Below, piece after piece: positions 52,701 to 61,830 of a stretch of 64,000 nucleotides of DNA. The number at the start of each line of letters is the position of its first letter. The first letter of the stretch is position 1. Under the pieces are notes generated by a model, which saw nothing but the letters and a program-made list of their open reading frames with translations, was not told the origin of the DNA and ran no database searches. The DNA comes from Candidatus Poribacteria bacterium (GTDB taxonomy: Bacteria > Poribacteria > WGA-4E > PCPOR2b): assembly GCA_028819845.1 (NCBI GenBank), contig JAPPKS010000012.1:1-64000 (forward strand), in the 5' to 3' direction. The translations under genes were made by a program, and so were the position numbers.

Positions 52701-55700
52701 GTCGGCGAGAAATTAACCGTCAAGGTAGTGAAAAAGCAGAGCAGCGGTCCCATTTCGCCGGTACTGTCGCAGGTTCCTTGGATTAATAAGGACGGCGTGT
52801 TCCGTTCCGCCGAGATTATCATCCAAGAACACAGCCTGCGTACAGATTCCCAGACTGGCGCCGGTACAATTCAGTTGACCTTAGACACAGGCGGTGTTTT
52901 TAAAGTCCGCGCCAGTGGTACCGATCGGTTCGGTCAGGCTGTTGTAGGCTCAAGTCGTGTCACCATCTCCGACGACGGCGATAAAATGAAACTCCGCATT
53001 TTCGCCGAACGCACAAAAACAAAGGTAGGTGACTCTGAAAAGCTGCGCATTCACTCCCGATTGAAACCCGTTCACACGCTTATCACGTACGAAGGTGAAG
53101 TCATTATTGGATATGAAGTACGCTTGCTGAAACCGGGAAATAACCGGCTTCAGTTCACAATCGGGCACCAACACTTCCCGGATTTTTACATAGGGGTTGC
53201 GGCAATTGAAGATCGAAGCCTACACACCGCAAGGAAACGCTTTACCGTCGAAAGGCAACTAAATTTATCCGTGACTTGGATGGATAGCAACCCGATTCAC
53301 GGCTCCAACCAGACGCTTCCCGGCTACATGCCCGGTGCGGCCGCGAAAATCCAAGTCAGCGCTAACAATCAACTTGGTCAGCCGGTCAAGGCTGAATTTT
53401 CACTAGCGCTCGTGGACGAAGCCCTGTTCGCCATATACAAGGATGGCGTGATGAATATTAACGATTTCTTCCAGAAAGGGCTGCGACGCCATGCAGCCAT
53501 GCGCACTGCTTCAAGCTGTGCCTTCAAATACATGCCAACTACACGGCCTGTAGTTCAGGAGGTATTGGCTGAGGAACGACGGCTCTTAATTGAAGCAGAG
53601 GCGCTTAGTCTTGAGGACATCGATTCTGGGAAAACGGCAAAAAGGGTATTTTCAAGGAAGCGGCGTGTGCAACCATCTGTCCGTAAGCCGGTAATTCGCG
53701 AAATGCGCCCCAGAGTGCCTACGTATGATGAACCGAAGATACGAGAAGAATCTACCTATGCCGGTTTTTGGATTGGAACCGTCATCACAGACGATGCGGG
53801 TTTGGCAACGGTAACCGTCCCGATGCCGGAAAAGACGACGAAATGGCGGCTGACTGCGCGTGGATCCACCGTTGATACACTCGTTGGACAAGTCAGTGTG
53901 AACGCCGTGACGCGGAAAGATTTATTCCTCGACGTGCGAACACCCTCATTTGTTACAGAACGCGATGAGCTACGATTAGGCGTCCGACTTCATAACACAA
54001 CCGATTTCAAAGGAGACGCCGACGTTCAAATCACGATGTCAGTTGACGAATCGCAGCCGGTGTACCGTGACCACAAAAGAACTACGATTACTGCCAAAGA
54101 CTCGGCAGAGATAATCTTCGACAGGTTCACTATCCCCTCGGGAAAACTGCACACCGGTGCACATCCAAGCCAACTCACCATTGAGGCAACGGCAACTGCG
54201 GGCGCATTGAGCGATGGAATTCGGCGCACAATCCCGGTTCGACCGTGGGGTCTGGAATACACCGATACGCAGAGCGGAACGGCAGCTGGCAACAGAACTG
54301 TTTACGTGCAACTCCCGTCCGATTTGCGCTACACGCGGAAGGGACTTAGGGTCAATATTAGTCCGAGTGTCTCGCGGCTAATTTATGAACTCGCACTCGA
54401 CCACTATCCCCGACCATACCAGATTGGGTCCGTAAGACGACCACTCATCATTCCCAGTGATTCTGGCAGCGACCTACTTGCGGTGGCGTCCGCACTCGAC
54501 TATCAAAAAAAGGTGGGCGGCAATCCTATTGACAGCCACAGGTTGCTGACTCGGTCGATGACGCTCGTCAACCGACTCGTAACGACACAAAACGAAGATG
54601 GCGGGTGGAGTCTGGTTCAAGGCGCGGCAGGGAGCAACGACCGTGTAACTGCCCGCAACCTTTGGGCGTTGACAACGACACGCGGCAGCGGCGTGGCAGT
54701 TGACGACCAAACGATTGCCAACGCTGTACATTTCCTCAAAACAGCTTTCGCCCAGACCGATAAAAACGGCGAAGACACAAAGGCGTCCATTCTCCATGCC
54801 CTCTCTACGCTAGGTGACGTGGATTTCGCACACGCATACCGCCTGTATCGGCGCCGGAATCAGTTGAGTAATGCTTCGTTGGCGTACGCTGCGCTGGTCT
54901 TTGTTAATCTCAGCCGTTTGGAGATTGCGGGCGAGATACTTGAAATATTGGAACGCCGCGGCCTGTTGCCCGATGAAGAGAGAAACTCGACGATTGTCAG
55001 CTCGCACACAGACCACGGTCAAGTGGAGACTGTCGCGTTGGCGTTGCTAGGGATGCAAGCAGTCCGCCCAAATTCGCTTTTGGTTAAGGCCGCTATCGAA
55101 TTCCTAGTTGGTCAGCGCCGTTACTACGGCTATTCGCCGTACGCCGCTAAAGGTGTTGTCGTCGCCGCACTAGCAACCTACTATCAGGCGGCGCAACATG
55201 CGGCAGATGACTACAGACTCATCTTGCTCGTGAACGGCGAACCGCTCGAAACAATTGCAGTTCAGAGGGATTCCGTTAACCGTCTAATTCACGTGCCAAC
55301 CGCGCAAATTCTCGACGGACAGAACCGCGTCGAGATGCAAATCGAAGGGCAGGGGACTTATACGTACCTTGTTACAATCAGCGGGTTTTCTCCAGACGTG
55401 CCGAACTGGGTCGGCGGTGAACCAGAGACTAACGGCAGTTTGAAAAACACACGAATTAACCGCCGCTACCTTCACCCACCGCTTGAATATCGGGGCAAAC
55501 CCATCGGCGCGCGGAGTACGACAGGGATTACTCAATTGGAAGCCGGCGCAAAGATGGAAGTCTCTGTCAACATCGTGTATGGCATTGGCGCACTCACGCC
55601 CGACCACCATTCTAAGGGCAGGTACGTTGTTGTAGATGAATTTTTCCCCGCTGGGACAACGGTCGTTGACGGTACAGTTAATGGCGATTTTCAACACTAC

Positions 55701-57590
55701 GATGTCGGAGACGGTGTAATCCGTTTCTACTATGGGCCCCGCGCTACCTTTAGGGACTACAGCTATCAGCTAGTCAGCTATGCGCCCGGCGATTACCGCG
55801 TCCCCCCAACTGTAATGCGCGGCGTTCAAAGCCGCGATAATATGCGGCTGGGACCGGCGGCTTCGCTTACCGTGCTAGGACCAGGCGAAAAATCCAAAGA
55901 CACTTATGAGATGAATAACGCAGAAAACTTTGCACTAGGGAAAGCCTATTTCGACGACGAGAAGTATGGCGATGCACGTCCATTGCTCGAAACACTATCC
56001 AAAGACAGTCCAAATTTCAACGCAAAAGAGACCGTGAGGATGCTTTTGTGGATTTACACGACAGAAGAACACTACGGTGCGAGGCATGTCGTCCAAGCAT
56101 TTGAGGGTTCTCGCGACCACTATCCAGATCTCGAAATTCTTTTTGACAGGATTCAGGTAGTCAGCTCGGCATACCGTGATATTGGAGAATTTGAACGCGC
56201 AACCATGGTTCATCGCTCCGCAATCGAATCCAGCTTTGCTCGGGACGCGAATGTTAGCGCGGCTCTTCAGGACCAAGGTGAATTCTTGCGTTCGATCGAA
56301 TTCATTGAAGATTTGTGGCGTGAATACCCCGATACTCCTACGACCATTCCCGCCTACTTCGCAATCGCACAGTCTCTCTATGCGAGTAAAGATGCCGCGG
56401 ATGGTAGAGCAAAACCAGCGCCCAAAATTCAAACCCTTAATCGAACGGTGGAGATTCTGTCTCAATTCTTGACGCTGTACCCGACGAATCCGCTAGCCGA
56501 CGACGCCGCGTTTTCGCTCGCGAACGCATATATGGACCTGGAGGATTTTCAGAATGTAGTGCAACATTGCCGCTTGAATCAGGCGTACCGCCCGGACAGC
56601 GTGCTGTTGAGCAGTTTTCAATATATGGAAGCGCTAGGGCTCTTTGCACTGAACGAATATGTAAAAGCCATTAAAGCAGCGACGCTTGTGGCATCAAGTG
56701 AAAGCGAAGACCGTGATTTTGCGCGGTACATCGTCGGGCAAATTTACCATGCGCAGGGCAAACCGGCACAAGCGATTGACTGGTACAGCCGTGTCAGGCA
56801 AATCTACCCCGATGCGGATGAATCCATCGCTCATTTTGAAGCGCAGCAGATTACCATCCCCGAAGTCACAATTAAGCGCCCGAATACTGATGTGATTGTA
56901 GCGATAAATCATCGAAACATCAAGTCGGCAGAAATTCAGGTGTACCGTATTGATCTGATGAATCTCTATCTGCGCGAGAAAAATCTCAGCCGTGTAACTC
57001 AAGTACATTTAGCGGGCATAGAACCGGAGGTCAGCCAAACCGTTGAGTTGAGTGACGGGAAAAATTACAAAGAGGCAACCCGCGACATCTCTCTACCAAT
57101 TGCAGAAGATGGGGCATACCTCGTCATCTGCCGCGGCGGCAATCTGTCCGCGAGCGGTTTGATTTTGATTACGCCGTTGGAGATTGAGGTACAGGAGGGC
57201 GCCGTGAGCGGCCGTGTACGCGTCGTTGTGCGGGACGCGCTTTCAGGCAAATATCAATCGAGCGTCCATGTCAAAGCGGTAGGTTCTGCAGGCGGGCGAT
57301 TTATCTCAGGCGAAACAGATTTCCGCGGCATTTTCATCGCCGACGGTTTACACGGCACGACTACTGTCATCGCCCGCCAAGGCACGAACCGTTATGCGTT
57401 CCATCGCGGCAATTTGTGGCTTGGTTCCCCACCGTCTGAATCAGAATCGCTCCCCAGCCCAAGGGCAGCAACGGACTATCGTCAGCATCTTGATCGCAAG
57501 AATCAGGAAATCCAAGCCGCAAACCTGGAAGGGTTTGACCGTCTGCGACGAGCACCCCGCAACGGAGTCCAGCTCCAGCACGCCTATTAA
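49731..57590 (+). CDS. Giant TPR / alpha-2-macroglobulin-like envelope protein with duplicated ends
   Basis: 2619 residues from TTG 49731 (AAGGA 10 nt upstream), with signal peptide FVLIALATLILSQVN. Residues about 30-545 are TPR/tetratricopeptide units. Residues 555-655 hold a macroglobulin-like beta domain (PYVHVSLRNIESLTVNLYKL), and near 660 lies an Ig-like piece (VLVFVQNMLNGEVVADAKVL). The alpha-2-macroglobulin core runs from YIYTDRPAYRPGESVSLRG (about 757) through FWIGTVITDDAGLATVTVPM (about 1341) to a toroid with NEDGGWSLV (about 1621). The thioester C-x-E-Q is missing: YPRPYQIGSVRRPL stands in its place. From about 2060 to the end TPR, macroglobulin-like (DVIVAINHRNIKSAEIQVYR) and Ig-like parts occur again. 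Probably periplasmic; protease trapping by thioester is excluded, structural or sensing roles are possible. Confidence 0.85.
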   Translation: MKKFVLIALATLILSQVNTTRSTTDHASHEPIQSALQSKRFNDAVHLIDTALTASENQPDYLLYLKGLALFHNGDYRNAIGTCGQVIQDYPDSTWLRKAAFLQAKSHLKLKEFKQAEAIYSKEVSRLLSSRRKSEIAQIYIQLAETFAQKPNDADLDAPQPNYQKAYELYQKVLTLEIDANLRETAAFQLGRMMQLQENYAQAVVDYEAYLTQFDPNFQRPAALPMLSKKSKTLEGRRFHARYHLAECQIALNQHLQARLTLEDMLILADVGSKALLPLAKDARFLLTRTYRFPAPNSNEELELGVQSARRFQEQFPRDLRSMTLAHEIAEAYRARHRSEEALAAYQDVIDKKSFKVTQKKRQISNLNNQDYHYLRTSAAFQIGNILFEQRKYNNAIEAWNRYIREFPNGPQWTDAQQGIVNAEFQIGVTLLAAEKHEEAVNAFDAFQAKHPLDERVRQIMFIYGQIHAHKSEHQLAIAEWEKLVRKFPNTEESSLALFRIGQTYEIKLGDLENALESYRRLTWGSWHPHAQEVIRQMTEKHLQLVTPRTFRTNEPPYVHVSLRNIESLTVNLYKLNLEAYWRKMHEVKGVEDLDLGLIEPNKTWQYNVPEYEKHKSFECEINIPFAGPGVYAVQLGDESLESTTLLIRSDIETITKTSRREVLVFVQNMLNGEVVADAKVLVSDGSSVIFEGRTGADGVLHATERGILDYASVENQLKDASRVAAFVVKGGHAAADGLDISGLGFSKGLTPRGYIYTDRPAYRPGESVSLRGIIRDVSDGAYVVPDGAPFNVSVIDARGRQIHKEAVKLSQFGGFDTQLQLDNAASVGEYRIRVVQFDPDTKLDIPSHIFTGNFQVQRFQLEKVQLLLDFPRRVYFRGEQVDATFTARYYYGQPVKNAKIQYKLPDGRSYTETADNRGILKVNFDTASMQPGKPLHFSGTVPGENVSVKTSVALAHLGYSISVQPDAKLVLSGEPFHVTFHTKGADGRPVGEKLTVKVVKKQSSGPISPVLSQVPWINKDGVFRSAEIIIQEHSLRTDSQTGAGTIQLTLDTGGVFKVRASGTDRFGQAVVGSSRVTISDDGDKMKLRIFAERTKTKVGDSEKLRIHSRLKPVHTLITYEGEVIIGYEVRLLKPGNNRLQFTIGHQHFPDFYIGVAAIEDRSLHTARKRFTVERQLNLSVTWMDSNPIHGSNQTLPGYMPGAAAKIQVSANNQLGQPVKAEFSLALVDEALFAIYKDGVMNINDFFQKGLRRHAAMRTASSCAFKYMPTTRPVVQEVLAEERRLLIEAEALSLEDIDSGKTAKRVFSRKRRVQPSVRKPVIREMRPRVPTYDEPKIREESTYAGFWIGTVITDDAGLATVTVPMPEKTTKWRLTARGSTVDTLVGQVSVNAVTRKDLFLDVRTPSFVTERDELRLGVRLHNTTDFKGDADVQITMSVDESQPVYRDHKRTTITAKDSAEIIFDRFTIPSGKLHTGAHPSQLTIEATATAGALSDGIRRTIPVRPWGLEYTDTQSGTAAGNRTVYVQLPSDLRYTRKGLRVNISPSVSRLIYELALDHYPRPYQIGSVRRPLIIPSDSGSDLLAVASALDYQKKVGGNPIDSHRLLTRSMTLVNRLVTTQNEDGGWSLVQGAAGSNDRVTARNLWALTTTRGSGVAVDDQTIANAVHFLKTAFAQTDKNGEDTKASILHALSTLGDVDFAHAYRLYRRRNQLSNASLAYAALVFVNLSRLEIAGEILEILERRGLLPDEERNSTIVSSHTDHGQVETVALALLGMQAVRPNSLLVKAAIEFLVGQRRYYGYSPYAAKGVVVAALATYYQAAQHAADDYRLILLVNGEPLETIAVQRDSVNRLIHVPTAQILDGQNRVEMQIEGQGTYTYLVTISGFSPDVPNWVGGEPETNGSLKNTRINRRYLHPPLEYRGKPIGARSTTGITQLEAGAKMEVSVNIVYGIGALTPDHHSKGRYVVVDEFFPAGTTVVDGTVNGDFQHYDVGDGVIRFYYGPRATFRDYSYQLVSYAPGDYRVPPTVMRGVQSRDNMRLGPAASLTVLGPGEKSKDTYEMNNAENFALGKAYFDDEKYGDARPLLETLSKDSPNFNAKETVRMLLWIYTTEEHYGARHVVQAFEGSRDHYPDLEILFDRIQVVSSAYRDIGEFERATMVHRSAIESSFARDANVSAALQDQGEFLRSIEFIEDLWREYPDTPTTIPAYFAIAQSLYASKDAADGRAKPAPKIQTLNRTVEILSQFLTLYPTNPLADDAAFSLANAYMDLEDFQNVVQHCRLNQAYRPDSVLLSSFQYMEALGLFALNEYVKAIKAATLVASSESEDRDFARYIVGQIYHAQGKPAQAIDWYSRVRQIYPDADESIAHFEAQQITIPEVTIKRPNTDVIVAINHRNIKSAEIQVYRIDLMNLYLREKNLSRVTQVHLAGIEPEVSQTVELSDGKNYKEATRDISLPIAEDGAYLVICRGGNLSASGLILITPLEIEVQEGAVSGRVRVVVRDALSGKYQSSVHVKAVGSAGGRFISGETDFRGIFIADGLHGTTTVIARQGTNRYAFHRGNLWLGSPPSESESLPSPRAATDYRQHLDRKNQEIQAANLEGFDRLRRAPRNGVQLQHAY

Positions 57591-57802
57591 GCGCGGCCAT
57601 GTGGTATACCCCAACCGTCCCACTTCGTTCACCACCGCTTGTTATTTACCCTTCTCTCGCTTACCAATTCTAAACCATTATGGTGTTCTTCCGGCAAAAA
57701 AAATAGTCTTAATGGGAACATCCGTTGAGAATTCGCGTCTTAATAATCAAATGTGTATTTCCAGACAACCGGCAATCTAACGCTTAACACCGGGAGATTT
57801 CA

Positions 57803-60652
57803 GTGGCGCAAAGTGATGCCGAACTTATAAGGCGTACGTTGGACGGCGATGATAACGCATTCGGCTTTTTGGTGGACAAATACAAGGGCGCCGTGCACGC
57901 CCTCGCTTACCGAAAAATCGGTGACTTTCACATTGCTGAAGACATTACGCAAGACACTTTCCTCAAGGCATTCCAGAAACTTTCTACGCTGAAGCGTCAC
58001 GAAAACTTTTCGGGATGGTTATATGTGATTGCGGCGCGGTGCTGCATCTCCTGGCTTCGAGAAAATCAGCACCCAATGCAATCTCTTGAGCAGGTAGGTG
58101 CGGCACAGGTCGAAGCATCCGCAGAACGGGAGTATTCGGCCGATCGGGTGCGTAAGCAACTGCAGGAAGCGCTGGAAAACCTACCTGAAAGCGACCGAAC
58201 CGTTCTGACGCTGCACTACCTTGGCGGGATGACCTACGAAGAGGTAAGCCGTTTCATCGGTGCTTCAACCGGCGCCGTCAAGAACCGTCTCTATCGGGCA
58301 CGACACCATCTGAAGGAGGAGCTAATTAAAATGATACATCAGACTTGGGGGACTCTCCAACTTCCACCAACTTTCACGCAGCAGTTGGCTGAAAAAATCT
58401 ACCGTCTCAATCCAGCTCCAGCACCGGTCAGCAAACCGCAGGCGCCATGGATCACTGCGGTAACGCTTGGCGTGGCGGCACTTTTTGTTGTGGCTGGCAA
58501 GTTATTCACATCTGAATTCCAGCAGCCCTATTCGCTCAATCCATCTACATCAGTAAAATTAATCGAATTGACAGAGGCACCAATAGTTGAGACACCTTTG
58601 CCGAAACCGTCATTTGCCAATCACTATGATGGAGATGGCAATCCTGTTATGGCTTTCGCAGCCGGCGGCGATACGAAACAGGTAGATAAACTGCGAGGTA
58701 GCATTTCTGGGCACGTCATTTACGCCGGTACTGGGAAACCTGCCGCTGACGTACCCATTCGTGCTGCAGGAATCCAGCCGGGTATCGGAGATGCGCACGC
58801 GCACACGGGTGCAGATGGAACGTATGTTTTGGAGAATGTTCCCGTTGGACCATACGTTGTCATGATCGGCGACACCTGGGAATGGCATGAAACCTTTGAT
58901 TGGCGGGCGCCGGCTAATGAAGGCATCCATGTCGAACCAGACAGCATCTCGACGGGTGTTGATTTTTCATTAACGCCGGGAGGATTCGTTGAAGGCAAGA
59001 TAACCGACGGCGACACAGGCGAACCTGTCGCGGGCGTACAGATCCAGGTTTATGATGCCGCACACCCAAACAGTCAAGGCGTGGGGCATCGGCTTAACAC
59101 CGACAACCAAGGGCGTTATCGTTTTCGTGTAACGCCCGGAAGAGTCCTTGTTGTAGCCAACACAACCAACAACGACGCACCGTATTACATACCATTCCCT
59201 GGCGGTGAATTTTACGGGGAAGTCGCAGAGAGTGAAACGCTTTCTGATATCGACTTTGAATGTCTACGTGGCTATAGCATACACGGCACGGTGGTTACAG
59301 CGGACGAGCAGCCGATCGCGGGCGCGTCCGTCCGGGCAAATATCATTCCAATCAAGGGTTTAGTCGAATTGCCGAATCACGCTGCGACAGATGCACAAGG
59401 AAGATTCACATTGAAAGGAATACCAGTAAACGAAGAAACTGAACAGTTAGTAATCATTGCAGAACATGATAATCTCCGCGGCAGAGCGAGCTGGTCCAAG
59501 GAACAAGTTAGTGCCGTCGAAATTACGCTCGTACCCCGACCTACCGCTACCATTGTCGGTCAAGTAATTGACGTGCAAGGAAGTCCAATTTCCCATGCCG
59601 GAATTGGGTTGAGTTGGGAGGAGGGCTTCGCAGGCACAGCCACTACTTCACCCAATTCACCAGTTGTAGTGACAAGCCCAGAGGGTAATTTCACTGTCGG
59701 TCCAACATTCTCGTTCGGTAAATCGTGGTTGGAAGTCGGTGGAAAATATCAGATTCATGCCACGGCGGCGGAGTATGGAAGAACTTCTTCAGAATGGTTT
59801 ACTCTGCAAGAAGGCGAACACACAATTCCGGCGCTTGTTTTGCATAGAGCAGAACACTTCATTGCCGGGCAAGTTGCGGACTGGAAGGGTCAGCCTGTCA
59901 GTGGCGCAACCGTTTTCGCAGAAGGCAGTCGCACAGCAGTAAACGGCGTCTCTGACCACGAAGGGAGATTTAGTCTGAGTAATATTGCTGATAGTCGAAT
60001 TAAAGTGTATGCATTTCATCAAGGTCCCGACTGTTCTGACACAGATGCCGAATTTGATGCAAATCGGGAGGATGTGCGCGTTATATTGGCACCGAATAAA
60101 CCCATGATTAGTGATGTTGCAGGCAATAGTATCCGATTCGACCCTTTTCCGTACCCACTTGAAGGTAAGCAGGCACCCGAACTGAAAATCTATAGCCGGC
60201 ACAGTTGGTTGAACTCCGAACCCATTGCGCTGAGTTCACTGCGCGGCAAAATTGCTGTCTTAAATTTTTGGTCGACCTATGTCAACCAAGAAAGTTGCGA
60301 CCCTTGGCTTCCAACGCTAAATCGCATCCATGAGAAATATAGCGATAAGGGAGTAATTGTAATCGGTGTACATACGTCCGTGCATCAATTGGAGGGACAC
60401 CCTGACATTCAAGAAATTGAGAAATCGGTTATCCAGTGGCGGATAAAATACCCGATTGCTATTGATTCGGCAGGAGCTAACGCTAATGTTGACGTGAATG
60501 ACTGGCCGAGTCAATTCGGCGCAACGTTTAACGACTACCTCGTACGGTCCCTTCCAACAATCCTATTCGTCGACAGGGCGGGCAAAGTCAGAACACTTTT
60601 TCTCATCGGAGGTACCCTCGACGAGAAAGTGAACGCGTTATTGAACGAGTAA
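57803..60652 (+). CDS. Membrane-anchored ECF sigma factor fused to carboxypeptidase-regulatory repeats and a thioredoxin-like domain
   Basis: 949 residues from GTG 57803 (GGGAG 7 nt upstream). Residues 1-95 are sigma region 2 (ITQDTFLKAFQKLSTLKRHE), about 130-190 region 4 (LPESDRTVLTLHYLGGMTYE...GAVKNRLYRARHHLKEEL). One membrane helix lies near residue 216 (WITAVTLGVAALFVVAGKLF). Outside the cell there are about five carboxypeptidase-regulatory-like beta domains (SISGHVIYAGTGKPAADVPI, GKITDGDTGEPVAGVQIQVY, SIHGTVVTADEQPIAGASVR and others, 295-740). The end (795-949) is a redoxin/TlpA fold with KIAVLNFWSTYVNQESCDPW, where the C-x-x-C is reduced to one Cys. No anti-sigma gene follows. Likely a single-protein signalling device that senses the envelope. 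Confidence 0.88.
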   Translation: MAQSDAELIRRTLDGDDNAFGFLVDKYKGAVHALAYRKIGDFHIAEDITQDTFLKAFQKLSTLKRHENFSGWLYVIAARCCISWLRENQHPMQSLEQVGAAQVEASAEREYSADRVRKQLQEALENLPESDRTVLTLHYLGGMTYEEVSRFIGASTGAVKNRLYRARHHLKEELIKMIHQTWGTLQLPPTFTQQLAEKIYRLNPAPAPVSKPQAPWITAVTLGVAALFVVAGKLFTSEFQQPYSLNPSTSVKLIELTEAPIVETPLPKPSFANHYDGDGNPVMAFAAGGDTKQVDKLRGSISGHVIYAGTGKPAADVPIRAAGIQPGIGDAHAHTGADGTYVLENVPVGPYVVMIGDTWEWHETFDWRAPANEGIHVEPDSISTGVDFSLTPGGFVEGKITDGDTGEPVAGVQIQVYDAAHPNSQGVGHRLNTDNQGRYRFRVTPGRVLVVANTTNNDAPYYIPFPGGEFYGEVAESETLSDIDFECLRGYSIHGTVVTADEQPIAGASVRANIIPIKGLVELPNHAATDAQGRFTLKGIPVNEETEQLVIIAEHDNLRGRASWSKEQVSAVEITLVPRPTATIVGQVIDVQGSPISHAGIGLSWEEGFAGTATTSPNSPVVVTSPEGNFTVGPTFSFGKSWLEVGGKYQIHATAAEYGRTSSEWFTLQEGEHTIPALVLHRAEHFIAGQVADWKGQPVSGATVFAEGSRTAVNGVSDHEGRFSLSNIADSRIKVYAFHQGPDCSDTDAEFDANREDVRVILAPNKPMISDVAGNSIRFDPFPYPLEGKQAPELKIYSRHSWLNSEPIALSSLRGKIAVLNFWSTYVNQESCDPWLPTLNRIHEKYSDKGVIVIGVHTSVHQLEGHPDIQEIEKSVIQWRIKYPIAIDSAGANANVDVNDWPSQFGATFNDYLVRSLPTILFVDRAGKVRTLFLIGGTLDEKVNALLNE

Positions 60653-60690
60653 CCGAAATCTCCCAGTTGACTTTGCACCAGACTGTTTAT

Positions 60691-61002
60691 TGTAGGTTGG
60701 GTGGAGTGCCACTATGTTCAGTCGAGCGTTCGGGTGAGACTGTAGGTTGGGTTGAGCGGTGTAAACGAACCAACGCATGTATGCCCGGTGCGTTACAAGT
60801 TCTGATTGCGTTCAAAATTTGACCTGATGAAGCGTAACCCAACGTTTTTTGTTAAATGCGAAGTGTATTGCTGACCAGTGGTTGCAGCATGTGAATAGCG
60901 TCGGGTTACGCTCCGCACGTTTCGCACGCCACGTCGTTCAATAATCGGGATGAAACTCGACGGAGTACTGCGTTTGGAATTTCCCGCTTAACCCAACCTA
61001 CA
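60691..61002. repeat. Non-coding repeat element with TGTAGGTTGGGT ends
   Basis: TGTAGGTTGGGT occurs at 60691-60702 and 60741-60752, and its exact complement ACCCAACCTACA at 60991-61002. Related pieces (GCGTAACCCAACG near 60832, CGGGTTACGCTCCG near 60902) lie inside. This is the arrangement of a miniature palindromic element of the widely scattered GTAGGTTGGGT type. No protein is encoded. It fills most of the gap between the sigma factor gene and the HTH gene. Confidence 0.6.
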
Positions 61003-61027
61003 AGAGCTAGGGCCGGTGAGCGGGGGT

Positions 61028-61399
61028 TCATAACTGAATCCCAAGTCTTCGACACCGCTTGCGAATCTTTTTGATTGCGCCTCCGACCTGTTTCCCGTTT
61101 CGTGTAACGCCGAAAAGATGTTGACTCACAACTCGCCGCCGAATCCCAAGGATATTGCCAATCTCCTCCTGCGTCTTACCCTCATAAAAGTAGAGTTGGA
61201 CACACCGCGCCTGTTGGGCGGTCAATTCGTTGCCGATAATCTGGCGAATCTGCTGTAAGACCTGCTGCTGTTTGGCGCGATATTCGTTTGTATGTGCATC
61301 GACGAATGGTTGATACCGAAGATAATCTTCTGTGCTGAACTGCTCAAAATACTCTGGTGGAACCGGAACTTCCCAAAAGTCCGGATTGAATTTTGGCAT
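61028..61399 (-). CDS. Small DNA-binding protein with sigma-70 region-4-like HTH
   Basis: 123 residues; AAGGAGA 8 nt before ATG 61399. The first 50 residues are acidic/aromatic (FNPDFWEVPVPPEYFEQF). The second half has LTAQQARCVQLYFYEGKTQE and EIGNILGIRRRVVSQHLFGV, a helix-turn-helix like sigma region 4, followed by a basic end (KKIRKRCRRLGIQL). No region 2 is present, so it is not a full sigma factor; a transcription regulator is likely. It stands alone on the minus strand. Its targets are unknown. Confidence 0.72.
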   Translation of the reverse strand: MPKFNPDFWEVPVPPEYFEQFSTEDYLRYQPFVDAHTNEYRAKQQQVLQQIRQIIGNELTAQQARCVQLYFYEGKTQEEIGNILGIRRRVVSQHLFGVTRNGKQVGGAIKKIRKRCRRLGIQL

Positions 61400-61830
61400 A
61401 GATCACTTCTCCTTTAGTAACCGCAAGTTACCCGCATTGCGGCAGGGTGCCTATGCCGTATTCAATACCAACTCAGAGATAAAATCCCTTAACGGTAAAC
61501 TCGGAGGACAAGGCACCACCGCGTTAGATTAGTAAAGTCAGTGTGAATTACCGCCCCTTTCAAGGTGGTCATTCTGTTCCTCCTTTCCTACCCATAGTGT
61601 TTCAATTGGTTGAGTTACGCGAACAGCGTTCGATCGAGTGAATAAATTAAGCGTACGAATATCGAGCGCGATAGTTCTTAATGGAACGACTACCCAGCTG
61701 CATTCACATGCTGCTTGCAACCATGACTCATTTCAAATGCCAAAACGCTTCGGCCTTCTCCGCCGGCCAACCTCGTCAAAATCGCGCCCTACTCGTTACC
61801 CATTACGCATTACTCTTTACGCATTACTCT
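61400..61830. other. Intergenic region with short direct repeats
   Basis: No gene recognised. From about 61794 to 61838 there are overlapping copies of CATTACTCTTTACG-like units (TTACCCATTACGCATTACTC, TTTACGCATTACTCTTTACTC), a short tandem repeat that extends into the 3' end of the next minus-strand gene. The promoter of the HTH gene should lie at the left end. Confidence 0.45.
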
